Of a stretch of 64,000 nucleotides of DNA, positions 17,105 through 24,778 are shown in pieces. The stretch comes from an uncultured Desulfovibrio sp. GTDB lineage: Bacteria > Desulfobacterota > Desulfovibrionia > Desulfovibrionales > Desulfovibrionaceae. How positions within the stretch are numbered: the first letter of the stretch is position 1; the number at the start of each line of letters is the position of its first letter. The notes beneath the pieces were generated by a model that saw only the letters and a list, made by a program, of their open reading frames with translations, was not told where the DNA came from and did not search any database. The position numbers were made by a program, and so were the translations under genes. The DNA is taken from positions 37,564 to 101,563 of the forward strand of contig CAJXRQ010000010.1 in NCBI GenBank assembly GCA_913060505.1. Direction: 5' to 3'.

Positions 17105-17352
17105 TGATTGAATCATCGTTGCATGGTTTCCGGACGTATTTCAATGATATCCGTGTAGAACAAGGGTTGTTGTATGCCCGCCAAAACGTTGCCCCACGGC
17201 ATAACCTTGCAGGCTATGTTTGCATATTGGTCGGGTGGAATACGGGAAAGGAATTCCGTGAATCCGATGTTGGCCCTGCCATACCCTTTTCCGAACCATT
17301 CGCCGCGCTGGTAGGGGATTTCGGAACGGCACAAAATGTTTTCAAGACTTGA
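17105..17352 (-). pseudogene. fragment of a second thiaminase I gene
   Basis: Minus-strand translation SSLENILCRSEIPYQRGEWF and GYGRANIGFTEFLSRIPPDQ, then YANIACKVMPWG and PLFYTDIIEIRPETMQR, aligns with residues about 227-305 of the neighbouring thiaminase I (SSFKNVLASTEDSYQRGTWF...). It stops at TGA after PETMQR. The N-terminal half with the nucleophilic Cys and the C-terminal part are absent, so it cannot be a working enzyme. A GTGCGA-N4-TCGCAC palindrome lies directly at its upstream boundary (17354-17369). Confidence 0.8.
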
Positions 17353-17353
17353 T

Positions 17354-17369
17354 GTGCGATTCTTCGCAC
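17354..17369. repeat. palindrome GTGCGA-TTCT-TCGCAC
   Basis: Perfect 6-bp arms with a 4-base centre. The arms are identical to the first palindrome of the IclR operators at 2920 and 4184, but the spacer is one base shorter and the second palindrome is missing. It sits at the edge of the thiaminase fragment. Confidence 0.4.
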
Positions 17370-17472
17370 GTGTGGGCGAAAGTCTTTACGTATTGCTGTC
17401 TCCCTGGCGCAGATGGAGTATTCGCTTTTGGAATATTCTGTGGAATTTCAGAAAAAATAAGCGGGAAAATCG

Positions 17473-18519
17473 TTACATCATTTGCAACTTGCGGGAACAG
17501 ATGGGGCAATGCTGATCCGCAGACAGAGCTGCAGATTTGGCATTGCAGCGGCGGCAACGTCCGATAGTCCCACTGAACAATGTGACTGATGCTGTTGATG
17601 CGGCTGTTTCGAGCGTGGCTTCCGCGCGCTCCAGAAAACCGGTGCGGCATACCCGGAGGCAGGAACCGCAATCCATACAGAGCATGCTTTTGAACGTGAG
17701 CGAACAGGAGTTGCCATCCTCTTTAATGGACAATGCGTTGGTAGGACATATCCGTACACAGGCTGCACAGGCTGTGCACGTCCCATTGCCTTGGATATTT
17801 CCCGCTACAAAATCTTTGGGGAGCGGTCCGCTTGCTTTCAGTTCTTTCAACAACGTCGCAAGATGTGTTCTTTTGTTTTCGGATGCGGCGGGAGCAGATT
17901 TTGCTGTCTGGGGTTCGGTATGTGCAGCGGATTCCCTGCCCCTGAACATACCGAGAAAATCCCTGCGGGAAACTGTATGCCCGTGAGACTGTTTTTCTGG
18001 TGAGTCGATCCGCGAGGCTCTGCAGACAACAGTAAAAGGCGTTGTTTCAGAGGCGACGGCGGAATTGGCTATAATGGCGTTGGCCTGTTTGGCCGCTTGG
18101 TGGATCGCGGTGCCGCTATCTCCTTGTTTGCAGCTACCGCAATCCCCGCAGACCAGAGTGATGGCTTTCCTGTTCATGAGCCAAAGCTCAAGCAGAATAT
18201 CCACCCCCAGGCCTGCGAGGCATGCCCGAAAGGGCATTTCGGTATCCACTCCCTTGTGAGCGGAAGGGCAAAGGAGGATCTCAGGGCACTTACCTTTTTT
18301 CCTCAATTGCCTGAGCAGCGAGTCACAGGTCGGGAGGGCGAGCGCCCCGGATGGGCACACAGAGGCGCACGCCCCGCAATCCCGACAGACTTCGGCCCTG
18401 ATGGCGGGGCCGTCATGGAGGAGTATGGCTTCCGAAGGACAGACCGTTAAACACCTGCCGCAACTGCCCCCGAGCGTTTCGGGGCACAAGGAGTTGTTCA
18501 CGACAAGTGTTCGGTGCAT
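17473..18519 (-). CDS. polyferredoxin with two dicluster modules (NapF-like) in the DMSO-reductase-type operon
   Basis: 348 residues. The N-terminal module has two [4Fe-4S] motifs (GGSCGRCLTVCPSEAI; CRDCGACASVCPSGAL). A middle segment is rich in Cys (CGDCGSC). A second ferredoxin pair lies near residues 250-310 (CTACAACVRICPTNAL; CMDCGSCLRVCRTGF), and the tail has a CxxC...CxxC zinc-ribbon or rubredoxin-like pair (CRRCN, CPICSRK). An internal SRRDFLGMF sequence near residue 190 looks like a twin-arginine motif but is not N-terminal. It is the last gene of the dmsABC-like operon, 8 bases after the TorD-like chaperone. Probably a cytoplasmic accessory protein for maturation of, or electron supply to, the molybdoenzyme, as NapF is for NapA. 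Confidence 0.8.
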   Translation of the reverse strand: MHRTLVVNNSLCPETLGGSCGRCLTVCPSEAILLHDGPAIRAEVCRDCGACASVCPSGALALPTCDSLLRQLRKKGKCPEILLCPSAHKGVDTEMPFRACLAGLGVDILLELWLMNRKAITLVCGDCGSCKQGDSGTAIHQAAKQANAIIANSAVASETTPFTVVCRASRIDSPEKQSHGHTVSRRDFLGMFRGRESAAHTEPQTAKSAPAASENKRTHLATLLKELKASGPLPKDFVAGNIQGNGTCTACAACVRICPTNALSIKEDGNSCSLTFKSMLCMDCGSCLRVCRTGFLERAEATLETAASTASVTLFSGTIGRCRRCNAKSAALSADQHCPICSRKLQMM

Positions 18520-18527
18520 GGCCCGTC

Positions 18528-19175
18528 CTAGGCGCTTGTTTCCTGCAAAACGTTTTCGGCCCGTGCGATAGTTGCTTCGCTCAGACGGGCTATCGCGCCA
18601 TATGGGGAGGAGTCGGCGCGATCAGCCACAGTGTGCAGGAATCGGGAAGCCCAAAGGGAAAGATGAACTTTGAGAAAATCGGCGGCAGTTGCCGCGTGCT
18701 CTTGGGCAGCCTTGTCGTCGCCGTGGAAAAGGGCGTCTGTTGCACAGCCCATGACGCCTCCGAGAAACGACATTTCAAGACCGATGTGATCGTCGGGTTC
18801 GTGTTCAGGATTTGGCGAAGCCAAACCGTATTTTGCATACCGCTCGCGAACGTCGAACATGGGGCCGTCAAAGAGCAGATGTTCCTTGGTGGTCCAAACG
18901 GATTCCCACAGGGGAATGGCGTTGGCCGGTCCTATGAACAGCTCCGTGTACTCCGAGTTCAGTTCCTTCAGGCAGGATTCGTCGTAGTCACGGAAATATT
19001 TCGTCAGCAAATCCAGAGCCGCAGCGTCTTCCTTTCCCTGGGATGGAACAGGCCACTGCTCAAAGACCCGGGCGTTCTTGATCTGAAGCATGAGATCGTT
19101 GCTCGGGGCTTCAAGGAAAAGCCTTGCAAGGAAATTCAAGGTCATGGCGCAAGCGCCGAATTTTTGTGCGTTCAT
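18528..19175 (-). CDS. TorD/DmsD-family molybdoenzyme chaperone
   Basis: 215 residues using ATG 19175; the track's longer ORF overlaps the upstream DmsC gene and its extension has shadow-like composition. The all-helical TorD family is recognisable from YTELFIGPANAIPLWESVW and the EPDDHIGLEMSFLGGVM motif (family consensus EPDDHIGLEL). These proteins bind the Tat signal peptide of a DmsA/TorA-type subunit and help insert the Mo cofactor before export. It lies between dmsC-like and polyferredoxin genes in the same operon, so the client is the DmsA-like protein encoded upstream. Confidence 0.9.
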   Translation of the reverse strand: MNAQKFGACAMTLNFLARLFLEAPSNDLMLQIKNARVFEQWPVPSQGKEDAAALDLLTKYFRDYDESCLKELNSEYTELFIGPANAIPLWESVWTTKEHLLFDGPMFDVRERYAKYGLASPNPEHEPDDHIGLEMSFLGGVMGCATDALFHGDDKAAQEHAATAADFLKVHLSLWASRFLHTVADRADSSPYGAIARLSEATIARAENVLQETSA

Positions 19176-19222
19176 GTTGTTCTTGTGGCCCGGAGGCGAA
19201 CCCCCGGGCCTTTTGTATGAAG

Positions 19223-20089
19223 TTAGATGCCGATGCGCATGTAGGTTCCGTAGAACATGAGCCTGCCGATGATTTCTCCGGCCAGCACCAGCACAAGGGC
19301 GCAGAGCGCGGGATTGGCAATGAGCCTGATCTGCTTGGCGCCCATGGCCTTGACCGCAAACCAGCTGAAGAGCCCCACGCCGGCGCAAACCATGATGATC
19401 CATGCCACGAGGCCGTCGATGCCCTTGTCGGCCACCATGTGCAGGGCGTTCATGCCGTAATTGTCGGTGTTGTTCAGGGCGTTCATGCTCAGGACAATGC
19501 CGAGGAATTTCAGGGTCAGCCCTACCAGTGCGGCAATGCAGAACACGCCTGCCATGGAGGAACAGCCTTCTGCATCCTTGCAGAAACGGTTTTCCATGCT
19601 GCCGAGAACGCCGCAGGAAACCGCGCCGGAAAGGAGCATGGTCCCGAAGAATCCGACGGAGGTGGCCACAGAGTTCCAGACGGGAACCGTGGGAAGCAGG
19701 TAGACTCTGGTCATGACAAAGATTGCGCCGAGTCCTACGACAATGGCTGCCAGCGACAGTGGCGTTGCAGCACTTTCGGGAGCTTTGCGGCGTTGCAGCA
19801 CCAGCAGCAGGATCACTGCGAAGAAGCAGCCGGTCACGAGGATTTCACGGCTGAGCCAGGACGAACCAAGGTTCAGAATGGTGAAAACGCTGTGCATCGG
19901 CGTACCGAGGTGCGTCAGGGACAGAATCAGGCCCAGTGCGGTCAGCACGCATGCTGCCGGAGCCTGCCAGCTCAAATGTGCACCGCTTCCCTTGACCAGA
20001 ATGCGGGTGAGTTCGGATATGACGACAATCCCCACAGCAGCCTGCGTGAGGACGGTGAAGAGTACAAGACTCCATTCACTGGAAAACAT
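19223..20089 (-). CDS. DmsC-like membrane anchor subunit
   Basis: 288 residues with eight likely membrane helices, the DmsC layout. Starts MFSSEWSLVLFTVLTQAAVG, with LTHLGTPMHSVFTILNLGSSWLSREI matching the conserved first third of the family. It anchors the catalytic and iron-sulfur subunits to the inner membrane and oxidises menaquinol. Separated from the ferredoxin subunit gene by 2 bases, so translationally linked. Confidence 0.9.
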   Translation of the reverse strand: MFSSEWSLVLFTVLTQAAVGIVVISELTRILVKGSGAHLSWQAPAACVLTALGLILSLTHLGTPMHSVFTILNLGSSWLSREILVTGCFFAVILLLVLQRRKAPESAATPLSLAAIVVGLGAIFVMTRVYLLPTVPVWNSVATSVGFFGTMLLSGAVSCGVLGSMENRFCKDAEGCSSMAGVFCIAALVGLTLKFLGIVLSMNALNNTDNYGMNALHMVADKGIDGLVAWIIMVCAGVGLFSWFAVKAMGAKQIRLIANPALCALVLVLAGEIIGRLMFYGTYMRIGI

Positions 20090-20091
20090 GG

Positions 20092-20712
20092 TTACACCTC
20101 CTCGGGGTTGCTGATTTTTCCTGCCTTGGAACCAGCCGGTTTCGCGTTGCGGTTCGGCTTCACCAGCAGGTTGGGCTGGGTGATGGACGGGTCCGGCAGG
20201 GGGGCGAGGAGTTGGGCTTCGCCATACTTGGCGACAAGCTCGTCAAGCTCTCCGTAGTGAAGAGCCCTTGTCGGGCAGGCCGAGACGCACGCCGGGTCCA
20301 TGCCTTTTTCCAGGTAGTCCCTGCAGAAGTCGCACTTGGTCATCTTGCCCAGTTTTTCATTGAACTGGGGAGCGGAATAGGGGCATCCCCATTCGCAGTA
20401 ACGGCAGCCCACACATTTGTTGTGGTCTACGCTGACGATGCCGTCCGGTCCCTTGTGCATGGCCGTGGTGGGACAGGAACGGACGCAGATGGGGTTTTCG
20501 CAATGGTTGCAGGCGATGGACAGGTAGTATGTGAACACGTTTTGTTCATATGCTCCCGTAGCCGTTCTGACCCAATCCCCTCCGGTGTATTCGGAGACCC
20601 TTCTGAAGTGTACACCGCTCGGAAGGTCATGTTTGTCGATGCAAGCGATCATGCAGGTCTTGCAGCCGGTACAGGCCGTAGTATCTAAATAAAAAGCCGG
20701 TCTTTTGAGCAT
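20092..20712 (-). CDS. DmsB-like four-cluster ferredoxin subunit
   Basis: 206 residues, the typical length. Four Cys groups for [4Fe-4S] clusters: CTGCKTCMIACIDKHD, CNHCENPICVRSCPTTAM, CVGCRYCEWGCPYSAP and CDFCRDYLEKGMDPACVSACPTRAL. No signal peptide, as expected for a subunit exported with its Tat-bearing partner. It transfers electrons from the DmsC-like anchor to the molybdenum subunit. Encoded 15 bases after the DmsA-like gene. Confidence 0.93.
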   Translation of the reverse strand: MLKRPAFYLDTTACTGCKTCMIACIDKHDLPSGVHFRRVSEYTGGDWVRTATGAYEQNVFTYYLSIACNHCENPICVRSCPTTAMHKGPDGIVSVDHNKCVGCRYCEWGCPYSAPQFNEKLGKMTKCDFCRDYLEKGMDPACVSACPTRALHYGELDELVAKYGEAQLLAPLPDPSITQPNLLVKPNRNAKPAGSKAGKISNPEEV

Positions 20713-20727
20713 TGTTGCAAGACTCCT

Positions 20728-23148
20728 TTACAATTTGGCGACTTCGACCAGGTTGGTATGCTGCGGATTCCCTTTTGCCAGCGGCGAGGGATGATGCGTG
20801 GTCAGGGCGTTGATGCACCCGCCCTTGTCGATTCCCTTGGCATCGGGCTTGAACCATGCGCCCTGAGGCAGGGTCATGACTCCCGGCATGATGCGCGGGG
20901 TAACCTTGGCCTTGACCTGCGTTTGGCCCCTGTCGTTGAAGACCTTGACCATGTCGCCGTGCTTGATGCCGCGCTTTTCGGCGTCAATGGGGTTGATCCA
21001 GAGTTCCTGCGGCGCAACTTCCTGCAGCCAGTCCACGTTGCCGTAGCTGGAGTGGGTGCGTTGCTTGTAATGGTGCCCGATGAGTTGCAGCGGATACTTC
21101 TGCTTGCCTTGCTCGTCCTCGGCACCTTCCCAGCAGGAGTGGTATTGCGGAAGCGCAGTAATGAGGTCGCCCTTGGGCAATTTCCATGTCTTGCTGATAT
21201 CCCAAAGCCGTTTGGAGAAGATTTCGATTTTTCCGCTAGGCGTCTTGAGCGGATTCGCAACGGGGTCTTTGCGGAAATCTTCAAATGCCACATGCGGCTT
21301 TTCCGGACGCCCCAGCTTGATCAGGCCGATTTTTTGAGCGTCCTTGAAAGTGTTGGGCAGTTCCGGTTTGATTTTGCGACATTTCTGATACATGTGCTCC
21401 AGCCACTGCTCCCGGTTCATGCCGAGAGTGAATTCCTTTTCAACACCCATACGTTTGGAAAGGTCCGTGACGATGTCGAAGAAGGAGCGGCTTTCGAAGA
21501 ACGGCTTGATGGCCTGCGTCGAAGCGACCATGTATGCCATTTCAACGGCGTATCCCTGCCGGATGATATCCTCTTCTTCCAGAGCCGTGCAACAGGGCAG
21601 CAGGATGTCCGCGAATTTCGCGCTTGAGGTCATGAAGTTGTCGAGGATGACCACCATTTCACACTTGGACTCGTCCTGAAGGATTTTGGCGGTTCTGCCG
21701 CAGTCCGAGTGCTGGTTGATGATCGCGTTGCCTGCATAGCTCCAGAGGAACTTGATGGGCGTTTCAAGCCGTTTTTTGCCCCGCACGCCGTCGGTGATGT
21801 CGGTCATGCTGGTGGGATCGTCGATAGCTTTTGTCCATGTGAAAACAGGGATGGACGTTTTGATGGGATTTTTGCCCATGGGCAGGCGAGGGAACGGAAC
21901 GCCGTATGCGCCTTCCCTATCTCCGGTGTTACCGCCGCTGATGCCCACGTTTCCGGTCAGGATGGAAAGCATGCAGATGGAACGAGCCGTCTGCTCGCCG
22001 TCCGCCTGACGCTGGGGCCCCCATCCCTGGAAGATGGCACAAGGTTTGGCCATGCCGATTTCACGGGCGAGTTTTCTAATGGCGTCCGCCGGGATGCCGG
22101 TGATTTTTTCCGCCCATTCCGGAGTCTTGGGTGTCTTGTCCGGGCCAGAGCCAAGGATGTAATCCTTGTAAGAGTTACCTGCGGGGATACCTTCTGGCAT
22201 GGTGGATTCGTCATAACCCACACAGTATTTGGACAGGAAATCTTCGTCGGTCATGCCTTCGGTAATCAGCACGTGGGCCAGTCCGCCGACAAGGGCGGCG
22301 TCCGTGCCGGGACGGATGGGAATCCATTCATCGGCGAAGGTGGATGCGGTATCCGTGTAACGCGGATCGACAACGATGACCTTTACGCCGTTTTCCCTTC
22401 TGGCCTGGAGAAAATCGTATACGGTTCCGCCACCGCTCATGCGGGTCGCAGCCGGGTTGTTGCCGAAGAAAACGACCAGCTTGCTGTTGACGATGTCTGT
22501 AATGTGGTTGCCGTTTCTCTTTCCGTAGGTGTACGGGAGAGCCGTACTGATCTGGGCAGTGGAATAGCTGTTGTAGTAGTTGAGGTAGCCGCCGAGACAG
22601 TTCATCATGCGCCAGAAACCTTCCCTGCGGGAGAGGGTTCCGCCCAGAACTCCGGTCGCATAATGTCCGTAAACCGCCTCGTTGCCGTACTTGTCGAGGA
22701 TGTGCTTCAGTTTGGAAGCGACAGTATCAAGAGCCTCTTCCCACGAAATACGTTCAAATTTGCCTTCGCCACGTTTGCCCACACGTTTCATGGGGTATTT
22801 CAAACGTTCTGGCGAATATATCCAATGGCGGGTTGAACGGCCGCGCAGGCATGCGCGGATTTCATGTGTGCCGAAATTATTGTCGCCGGTGTGGTCAGTC
22901 TCGATGCGAACTACGTGCCCGTCCCGGACATGAACTTCGAGGGGGCAGCGGCTTCCACAGTTGACATTGCATGTTGCCCAAACGACCTTTTCGTTGGAAT
23001 TCGGTTGGCTGTTGGCTTTTTTAAGACCGTAAAAAAGCCCTCCGCCCGAAACGGAAGCAACGCCCCCAAGGGCTGCAGTCCACTTCAGGACAGTACGTCT
23101 GCTGACGCTGCCCAGCTTTTCAAGGGGATTTGTTTTTTTGTTACTCAT
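20728..23148 (-). CDS. DmsA-like Tat-exported molybdopterin oxidoreductase catalytic subunit
   Basis: 806 residues. Twin-arginine signal SRRTVLKWTAALGG (Arg17-Arg18). The FS0 [4Fe-4S] site is CNVNCGSRCPLEV (Cys60, 64, 68) with Cys100 in EIRACLRGR. YNSYSTAQ puts Ser196 at the molybdenum-ligand position of DMSO reductases (DmsA: YGDYST). The C-terminal molydop_binding domain is present (QLIGHHYKQRTHSSYGN...). These features place it in the Ser-ligated DMSO/biotin-S-oxide/TMAO group rather than the nitrate (Asp/Cys) or formate (SeCys/Cys) groups. The physiological acceptor is not identifiable; S-oxides or N-oxides are likely. Its promoter shares an operator with the adjacent regulatory operon. 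Confidence 0.9.
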   Translation of the reverse strand: MSNKKTNPLEKLGSVSRRTVLKWTAALGGVASVSGGGLFYGLKKANSQPNSNEKVVWATCNVNCGSRCPLEVHVRDGHVVRIETDHTGDNNFGTHEIRACLRGRSTRHWIYSPERLKYPMKRVGKRGEGKFERISWEEALDTVASKLKHILDKYGNEAVYGHYATGVLGGTLSRREGFWRMMNCLGGYLNYYNSYSTAQISTALPYTYGKRNGNHITDIVNSKLVVFFGNNPAATRMSGGGTVYDFLQARRENGVKVIVVDPRYTDTASTFADEWIPIRPGTDAALVGGLAHVLITEGMTDEDFLSKYCVGYDESTMPEGIPAGNSYKDYILGSGPDKTPKTPEWAEKITGIPADAIRKLAREIGMAKPCAIFQGWGPQRQADGEQTARSICMLSILTGNVGISGGNTGDREGAYGVPFPRLPMGKNPIKTSIPVFTWTKAIDDPTSMTDITDGVRGKKRLETPIKFLWSYAGNAIINQHSDCGRTAKILQDESKCEMVVILDNFMTSSAKFADILLPCCTALEEEDIIRQGYAVEMAYMVASTQAIKPFFESRSFFDIVTDLSKRMGVEKEFTLGMNREQWLEHMYQKCRKIKPELPNTFKDAQKIGLIKLGRPEKPHVAFEDFRKDPVANPLKTPSGKIEIFSKRLWDISKTWKLPKGDLITALPQYHSCWEGAEDEQGKQKYPLQLIGHHYKQRTHSSYGNVDWLQEVAPQELWINPIDAEKRGIKHGDMVKVFNDRGQTQVKAKVTPRIMPGVMTLPQGAWFKPDAKGIDKGGCINALTTHHPSPLAKGNPQHTNLVEVAKL

Positions 23149-23198
23149 ACACTCTCTCTACTCGTTGCATTAACAAAATATGGGAAACTGACCGATGT

Positions 23199-23220
23199 AT
23201 AACAACAATCATGCCAACAA
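23199..23220 (-). promoter_or_regulatory. candidate sigma-54 promoter of the DMSO-reductase-type operon
   Basis: The minus strand reads TTGTTGGCATGATTGTTGTT. TTGGCATG matches the -24 element and TTGT falls at the -12 element with the correct 10-base gap, but with GT instead of GC. It lies about 60 bases before the dmsA-like start codon. Confidence 0.6.
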
Positions 23221-23287
23221 ATTTATGTAGTAAATTTAACTGGTTGATTTGTTGCGGGGAAGGGCGGAGAGGCGGGATATCTGATTT

Positions 23288-23302
23288 GCTGTACAATACA
23301 GC
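23288..23302. promoter_or_regulatory. palindrome GCTGTA-CAA-TACAGC upstream of the dms-like operon
   Basis: Perfect 6-bp arms with a 3-base centre. A related but wider-spaced pair, GCTGT...TACAGC, occurs upstream of the fmdE-like gene (29123-29142). Confidence 0.5.
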
Positions 23303-23317
23303 ACAAAAAAAGTGGAA

Positions 23318-23336
23318 TTTCCAATAAAATTGGAAA
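23318..23336. promoter_or_regulatory. 19-bp palindromic enhancer site TTTCCAAT-AAA-ATTGGAAA
   Basis: Perfect 8-bp arms, about 100 bp upstream of the candidate -24 element. Nearly identical (18 of 19 on the reverse strand) to the palindrome at 29212-29230 upstream of the operon encoding the sensor kinase and response regulator. Probably bound by that regulator. Confidence 0.65.
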
Positions 23337-23339
23337 AGC

Positions 23340-24764
23340 TTATTCCTTCTCAAGGCGGTACTTTTTTACTTGGGAATACAGGCGGCTTTTGCCTAGCCCG
23401 GAGAGCTTGGCAGCACGTTTCATATCGCCGTCGCAAGCCGTGAACAGTCTCGAGAAATAGCGTTTTTCCGCCTTGGCGAGAACATCCTGCCGGAATGCCT
23501 TGTACGGCAGGATTGCCCCATCCGCCTCAATGCTTTCTTCAATATCATCCGGGGACAGCCCGCAGTCAGGAGAGCCGCTTTTTTCAATAGTGTGCTTGAG
23601 GACACGGATACGCAGTTGTTCCGGGAGGTGGTGCGCGAAGATTTCCTGCATGTCATAAGTGGATGCGAGTGCGCTTTCCAGAACATTGCCCAGTTCCCGG
23701 ACATTGCCGGGCCAATCATAGCCCATGAACGCATCCATGACGCTGTTGTTCAGCGTCTTTCTTGGTATGCCGTATCTGTCACAGGTTCTTGCAAGGATGT
23801 TTTTGGATAGTTCGGGAATGTCCTCGCGGCGATCTTGCAGGGCTGGCAGCTCGATGCACATGGCCCCAAGCCGATAGAGCAGGTCTTGCCGGAAGAGTCC
23901 GTGTTCGACCATGTCCGCCAGATTTCTGTGGGTGGCGGCCACCAGTCGGAAGTCACTTTCCTCTTCATGGTTGGCGCCTACCGGGCGGAAACGGTGTTCC
24001 TGAAGAACCCGGAGCAACCGTTTTTGCAGATCAAGGGACATCTCGCCGATTTCGTCCAGAAAGAGTGTTCCCTTGTGGGCTTTGAGCACCAGACCTTCAC
24101 TGGGACGCTCCGCTCCGGTAAATGCCCCTTTGACGTGCCCGAACAGTGTGCTTTCCAGCAAGGTCGGAGGGATTGCAGCACAATCCACCACGATGAAGGG
24201 ACCGGAAGCCCGGCGGCTGTTGTTGTGCAGCGCCTTGGCAAAGAGTTCCTTGCCTGTGCCGGTTTCTCCAGTGATGAGAACGCCCCCGTCACTCCGTGCA
24301 GCGGCAGCCAGCCGTTCAAGCGCGTTTGTCGTCGCCGGGCTGGTTCCGACGATGCCGCAGCGGTCAAAGCTTTTGGGCAACTTGGTATGTTTGCGCAAGG
24401 TATCCCTGTATTTGAGGACTCGTTGCAGGGGGAGCAGTATTTTCTTGGGGGACAGAGGCTTCTGGAGGTAGTCCCAGGCGCCGTTGCGGATAGCCAGTTC
24501 CGCGCCGTTGGGGTCGCCGAGGCCGGTCAGGATGATTACTTCCGGTGGTAACTGGCGTTGGCGCAGGGTCGGAACGATGCTCAGTCCGTTAGCATCCGGA
24601 AGCCGAACGTCCAGAAACACGACGTCGAATTCGTCGTTTTCCGCTTTGCGGACGCCTTCCGTGGCCGAAAGGGCGAAGTCGGCTTTATGACCGATGTTGC
24701 GCACCAGCTCCATGAGCGCGTCACAGGTGGGCCTGTCGTCGTCAATTATCAGCACGTTTGCCAT
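23340..24764 (-). CDS. NtrC-family response regulator (sigma-54 activator)
   Basis: 474 residues. Receiver domain (about 1-120) with acidic pocket IIDDD and phosphoacceptor Asp52 in VVFLDVRLPD. AAA+ domain (about 140-380) with Walker A GETGTGKE, an intact GAFTGA loop and Walker B GTLFLDEIGEM. C-terminal Fis-type helix-turn-helix DMKRAAKLSGLGKSRLYSQVKK. It is encoded 14 bases after the hybrid sensor kinase and immediately before the molybdoenzyme operon, whose upstream region has a palindrome and a sigma-54-like promoter. The same palindrome precedes its own operon. Probably activates both in response to the periplasmic signal. Confidence 0.93.
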   Translation of the reverse strand: MANVLIIDDDRPTCDALMELVRNIGHKADFALSATEGVRKAENDEFDVVFLDVRLPDANGLSIVPTLRQRQLPPEVIILTGLGDPNGAELAIRNGAWDYLQKPLSPKKILLPLQRVLKYRDTLRKHTKLPKSFDRCGIVGTSPATTNALERLAAAARSDGGVLITGETGTGKELFAKALHNNSRRASGPFIVVDCAAIPPTLLESTLFGHVKGAFTGAERPSEGLVLKAHKGTLFLDEIGEMSLDLQKRLLRVLQEHRFRPVGANHEEESDFRLVAATHRNLADMVEHGLFRQDLLYRLGAMCIELPALQDRREDIPELSKNILARTCDRYGIPRKTLNNSVMDAFMGYDWPGNVRELGNVLESALASTYDMQEIFAHHLPEQLRIRVLKHTIEKSGSPDCGLSPDDIEESIEADGAILPYKAFRQDVLAKAEKRYFSRLFTACDGDMKRAAKLSGLGKSRLYSQVKKYRLEKE

Positions 24765-24778
24765 TTTGATGTCCCGCC

